Assembly (NCBI GenBank): GCA_016296235.1
Contig: JAEDJR010000079.1
Span: 1 to 8,712 of the forward strand
Source of the DNA: Oscillospiraceae bacterium
GTDB taxonomy: Bacteria > Bacillota > Clostridia > Oscillospirales > Oscillospiraceae
Length of the DNA: 8,712 nt
Reading direction: 5' to 3'
A program made the translations under genes and the position numbers. This document shows positions 6,020 through 8,712 of this stretch, in pieces (positions within the stretch are counted from its first letter, which is position 1; each line of letters starts with the position of its first letter). A model generated the notes under the pieces. That model was not told the origin of the DNA. It saw only the letters and a program-made list of their open reading frames with translations, and made no database searches.

Positions 6020-6049
6020 CGCCGCCTCGTTTCCCCAAACGAAGCGGCG
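6020..6049. other. Symmetric hairpin just after the COG2426 stop
   Basis: CGCCGC (6020-6025) pairs with GCGGCG (6044-6049), and TCGTTT (6027-6032) with AAACGA (6037-6042), around CCCC with one C/A mismatch. It starts 7 bases after the stop codon. It lacks a plus-strand U-tract. On the minus strand it is followed by a T-containing stretch (TGTTATTTA), so it may act as a weak back-stop for transcripts running out of the opposing operon. Confidence 0.5.
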
Positions 6050-6089
6050 CGGGTCGGACACTGCGGATTGATTGATCTCATTATACGTA

Positions 6090-6130
6090 TCCCCCGGGAA
6101 CGGCGCAAGCCTCCCCGGGGGATGTTTTTT
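6090..6130 (+). terminator. Intrinsic terminator of the COG2426 gene, in a convergent gap
   Basis: TCCCCCGGG (6090-6098) pairs with CCCGGGGGA (6114-6122). Above it, GGC and GCC close a GCAA tetraloop (6102-6111). TGTTTTTT follows (6123-6130). The final T of the U-tract is also the last base of the opposing phosphodiesterase stop codon (TGA at 6132-6130 on the minus strand). On the minus strand the same stem forms but is not followed by T, so it acts mainly on the plus strand. Confidence 0.85.
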
Positions 6131-6960
6131 CACGCTTCCGGATCAAATTGTTCAAAAATGCAGAGATTTCCCGCTTGTTCCGCCGCCTCCAGCTGCGCTT
6201 TGCTGCGCAGGGTCCAGGAAACCTCCACAGGCTTCCAGAGGGCACGGCACAGGCGCAGGCTGGGACTGCTCCGGTCCTCGAAGCGGTAGGCGATGAAATC
6301 CGGCCGGGTCAGAGCATTGGTCAGCAGATTAGTCAGGGCGAACTTCTGATATCCCGGCAGGGCAGCGCCCTTGTCGGCCAGGAAGTTCTCCGCCAGCTGT
6401 CCCCGGCAGACCCGGGGCCGGTTTTCCCGGAACCACCGCACCACCCTGGGATCAAAGGATTCGATGCAGAAGTCGCCGGTATAGCCGTCCAGCATCTGCG
6501 CCACCGCCCGGCACAGGGCGTCCACGTTGTCTCCGGCGGTTTTCAGCTCGATAATCAGCGGCGTTTTCCCTTCAAACAGCTCCAGCACTTCCTGCAGCAG
6601 GGGGATGTGCTCATCGCTTTCCTCCAAACGGTAGCGGGGCAGGTCGTCCCGGGTCAGGTTTTCAATCTGCACGTCGGCTCCCGCTGTGCGCAGGAGGCTG
6701 GAATCGTGGATGACTGCCAGATTGCCGTCGGCCATGAGATGGACGTCCAGCTCCGCGCCCCAGCCCCGCTCCACGGCCCGGCGGAAGGCCGCCATGGAAT
6801 TCTCCGGGATGGCGGGCTTGTCATGATAGCCGCGATGGGCATAGCGGAAGCGCTTCAGCACCGGCCAGGCCTCGTGATCCCGGCGGCAGCGCAGCAGCAG
6901 GCACCAGCCGGCGGCCAGGGCTGCCGGAACCGCCAACAGTGTTTTTTCTGCTTTTTTCAT
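6130..6960 (-). CDS. Membrane-anchored glycerophosphodiester phosphodiesterase (GDPD family)
   Basis: It is expected to hydrolyse glycerophosphodiesters to sn-glycerol 3-phosphate and an alcohol, using a metal in a TIM-barrel active site. The 276-residue protein has an N-terminal hydrophobic helix (about 7-24) bounded by basic residues, then the GDPD domain (about 39-270). It shows HRG at 42-44, PENS at 52-55, metal-ligand pair E70/D72 in AELDVH, catalytic HD at 85-86, IELK with E138 and ESFD at 167-170. These cover the known catalytic set. Short membrane-anchored GDPDs of this build are common in Firmicutes. The start has GGAGG eight bases upstream, inside the end of the transporter gene, with a 3-base gap. 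The side of the membrane holding the catalytic domain is unclear, as positive charge flanks both ends of the helix. Exact substrate unknown. Confidence 0.9.
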   Translation of the reverse strand: MKKAEKTLLAVPAALAAGWCLLLRCRRDHEAWPVLKRFRYAHRGYHDKPAIPENSMAAFRRAVERGWGAELDVHLMADGNLAVIHDSSLLRTAGADVQIENLTRDDLPRYRLEESDEHIPLLQEVLELFEGKTPLIIELKTAGDNVDALCRAVAQMLDGYTGDFCIESFDPRVVRWFRENRPRVCRGQLAENFLADKGAALPGYQKFALTNLLTNALTRPDFIAYRFEDRSSPSLRLCRALWKPVEVSWTLRSKAQLEAAEQAGNLCIFEQFDPEA

Positions 6961-6963
6961 GGA

Positions 6964-8295
6964 TCAGTCCTCCACATCAAAGGCTTCCAGGCCTTTTTTC
7001 GTAATGAGTTTGCTGTCGCCGTGGCGGACAAAGCACATGGTCACAAAGCTCAGGGCCACAAACAGCGCCGCATAGGGGAACAGGGTCCAATAGCCGATGT
7101 TCCGCATCAGGGTACCGGCCACAATGGGCGTGACCACCTGGGCGGCCATGGAGAAGGTATAATAGTAGCCGGTAAACTTGCCGATGTCGCTGCCCTTGCA
7201 CATCTCCACCACCATGGGCAGGCTGTTGACGTTGATGGCGGCCCAGGCCAGGCCCACCAGGGCGAACATGACGTACATAATGGCGTTGATGTGGTCATAG
7301 AGGGACGTCAGCACATAGCCGGAGGCAAAGCAGACCGTCAGCAGGCACACGCCGCACTGGATGGTCTTTTTCCGGCCGATCTTGCCGGCCACCATGCCGA
7401 TGGGGATGTAGGACACAATGGCCCCGGCCGTGGCCACCATGAGACAGGTGGACGCGCCGCCCAGGCCCTGGCCCATGACCTGGCCGATGTAGACCGTGAA
7501 CCAGGTGGACACGGCGTTGTAGCCGATGAACCACAGGCTGATGGAGGCCAGCAGGAAGCCCAGGCTCTTTTTCACCGCCGCTGGCAGAACCTCCGCGCCG
7601 GAGCCGTCGTCCTCGGCCAGGTTTTCCTCGGGATGGGCGGCCTCATAGGCGGCATTTTCCGCCGCCAGCTTCGGCTCCCGGATGGTGGCCAGCAGAATCG
7701 CCACAGCGGCGGTCATGACCACCGACACCACCAGGAACAGAACCTGGTAGTTCACATGGTCCAGGCCCGCCACCTTGGAGTTGGGATACAGGACAGCGGC
7801 CACAGCCAGATAGAGGATGCCGCCCACGGCGCCCATGAGGTTGATGATGGCGTTGGCCTTGGAGCGCAGGGGCTTGGGCGTCACATCGGGCATCAGGGCC
7901 ACGGCGGGAGAGCGGTAGGTGCCCATGGCCACCAGCAGCAGGCCCAGAACCACCACAAAGGCCGCCTTCTTCCAGGCCGCAGGGGCGGCGGCAAAGCTGT
8001 TGTCCAGCAGAGGCAGGAAGTTCATCAGCACCACGGCGCAGACCGTGCCCGCCAGGATATACGGCGTCCGCTTGCCCAGGCGGGTGCGGGTCTTGTCCGA
8101 CAGGGCGCCGAAGAAGGGCAGCAGGAACAGGGCCAGAACGTTGTCCGCCGCCATGATGGCGCCGGAGAAGGTCTCGTTGAGATGGAAGGTCTCCGTCAGG
8201 ATTTTGGGCACCACGCTGTCATACATCTGCCAGAACGAGCAGATGGACAAAAAAGCCAGGCCCACCAGAATGGTGCGTTTGTTGTTGAGTTTCAT
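6964..8295 (-). CDS. MFS transporter, GPH/SLC45-like
   Basis: This is a 443-residue secondary transporter with about 12 hydrophobic segments in two halves. The first-half loop GALSDKTRTRLGKRTPYI (63-80) is the form seen in GPH-type sugar/cation symporters and SLC45-like proteins. The matching second-half loop is GKIGRKKT (304-311). A long acidic cytoplasmic loop (about 206-240, with EAAHPEENLAEDDGSG) joins the halves. The start ATG shares the ATGA overlap with the upstream HAD stop and has GGAGG seven bases before it, so it is translationally coupled. The phosphodiesterase follows after 3 bases. A sugar or sugar-like substrate is the default guess for this subfamily; the phosphodiester neighbours leave other small molecules possible. 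Confidence 0.85.
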   Translation of the reverse strand: MKLNNKRTILVGLAFLSICSFWQMYDSVVPKILTETFHLNETFSGAIMAADNVLALFLLPFFGALSDKTRTRLGKRTPYILAGTVCAVVLMNFLPLLDNSFAAAPAAWKKAAFVVVLGLLLVAMGTYRSPAVALMPDVTPKPLRSKANAIINLMGAVGGILYLAVAAVLYPNSKVAGLDHVNYQVLFLVVSVVMTAAVAILLATIREPKLAAENAAYEAAHPEENLAEDDGSGAEVLPAAVKKSLGFLLASISLWFIGYNAVSTWFTVYIGQVMGQGLGGASTCLMVATAGAIVSYIPIGMVAGKIGRKKTIQCGVCLLTVCFASGYVLTSLYDHINAIMYVMFALVGLAWAAINVNSLPMVVEMCKGSDIGKFTGYYYTFSMAAQVVTPIVAGTLMRNIGYWTLFPYAALFVALSFVTMCFVRHGDSKLITKKGLEAFDVED

Positions 8296-8712
8296 GGCTG
8301 TTCCTCCTTCATGGCGTTCAGAAGCGCCCGGATATTTTCATAAATCATGGTCGGCTGGGTATCGCTGGTTTTCAGGTCCTCCAGGGTTCCCTCCCCGGAC
8401 AGGACAAAACAGGCGTCGATGCCGGCGTTGATGCCGCAGGCAATGTCCGTGTACAGCCGGTCCCCCACCACCATGGTCTGGTCCTTGTCAAAGCCGAACC
8501 GCTCCATGGCCAGCAGCGCCATCTCCGGCTGGGGCTTTCCGATGAATCTGGGACGCCGTCCCGTGGCCCGGAAGAGCATCTCGCAGACGCTGCCGCAATC
8601 CGGCACATAGCCGTACCAGGTGGGACAGACCCAGTCCGGGTTGGCGGCGATGAAGTCCACGCCCCGGTTCAGCAGAATGCAGCTGTCCTCCAGCTTCTGA
8701 AAGGTCAGCTCC
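8292..8712 (-). CDS. NagD-like HAD phosphatase (HAD-IIA), 5' end missing
   Basis: This is the C-terminal ~139 residues of a HAD-superfamily phosphatase of the NagD/HAD-IIA group; the frame runs off the right edge with the first full codon ending at 8711. It shows the cap segment NPDWVCPTWYGYVPDCGS, then GKPQPEMALLAMERFG with the conserved HAD Lys, then the metal site VVGDRLYTDIACGINAG, and finally FVLSGEGT. The catalytic DxDGT nucleophile motif should lie in the missing N-terminal half. A GTG at 8660 is in-frame but lies mid-domain and is not the start. Relatives dephosphorylate sugar phosphates or nucleotides, so the exact substrate is open. Its stop overlaps the transporter start (ATGA), making it the upstream member of a three-gene operon. 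Confidence 0.88.
   Translation of the reverse strand, partial: ELTFQKLEDSCILLNRGVDFIAANPDWVCPTWYGYVPDCGSVCEMLFRATGRRPRFIGKPQPEMALLAMERFGFDKDQTMVVGDRLYTDIACGINAGIDACFVLSGEGTLEDLKTSDTQPTMIYENIRALLNAMKEEQP

Noticed and set aside
5477..6133. Minus-strand open frame (218 codons) opposite the COG2426 gene
   Set aside because: The product is low-complexity and His/Gly/Gln-rich; the plus strand carries a recognised family with promoter, ribosome site and terminator.
6148..8343. Long plus-strand open frame (731 codons) over the GDPD and MFS genes
   Set aside because: It is the reverse complement of two clear genes, with a His/Gln/Gly-rich, low-information product. A shadow of codon bias.

Overview
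The window looks like chromosomal DNA of a GC-rich Clostridia member, most like gut Oscillospirales/Oscillospiraceae. The grounds are strong AAGGAGG-type ribosome sites, a Gram-positive lipoprotein binding protein, a COG2426 small membrane protein, and short GC-rich palindromes of a kind common in such genomes. The taxon is an inference from style, not from a marker gene.

Layout: (1) From 92 to 4959 on the minus strand lies a complete high-affinity branched-chain (hydrophobic) amino acid ABC importer in the order livK-livH-livM-livG-livF. LivK is the lipoprotein binding protein, LivH and LivM are the permeases, LivG and LivF the ATPases. livHMGF are packed with 3-nt gaps or overlaps. livK is separated from livH by about 220 bases holding three strong palindromes, one a small element with perfect 10-bp terminal inverted repeats. 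(2) Upstream of livK (5013-5374) are a minus-strand promoter, a 68-residue membrane-peptide gene with a strong ribosome site, and then a very strong intrinsic terminator 54 bases before the livK start. A copy of the terminator arm sits at the end of the small gene, where it could form a competing antiterminator, so this stretch may be an attenuator controlling the liv operon. (3) From 5488 to 6130 on the plus strand is a single-gene unit: promoter, COG2426 membrane protein starting at TTG, and intrinsic terminator. (4) From 6130 to the right edge on the minus strand is a tightly coupled three-gene operon: a NagD-like HAD phosphatase (cut by the window edge), an MFS transporter of the GPH/SLC45-like type, and a membrane-anchored glycerophosphodiester phosphodiesterase. 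It converges on the COG2426 gene.

How they work together: the liv genes form one import machine. LivK on the cell surface hands amino acids to the LivH/LivM channel, which LivG/LivF drive. The HAD-MFS-GDPD operon plausibly imports and breaks down a phosphodiester or sugar-phosphate-like compound, but its substrate cannot be read from sequence. The most interesting candidate is the small-ORF/terminator arrangement in front of livK. No phage genes, full insertion sequences, CRISPR arrays, tRNA or rRNA genes were seen.
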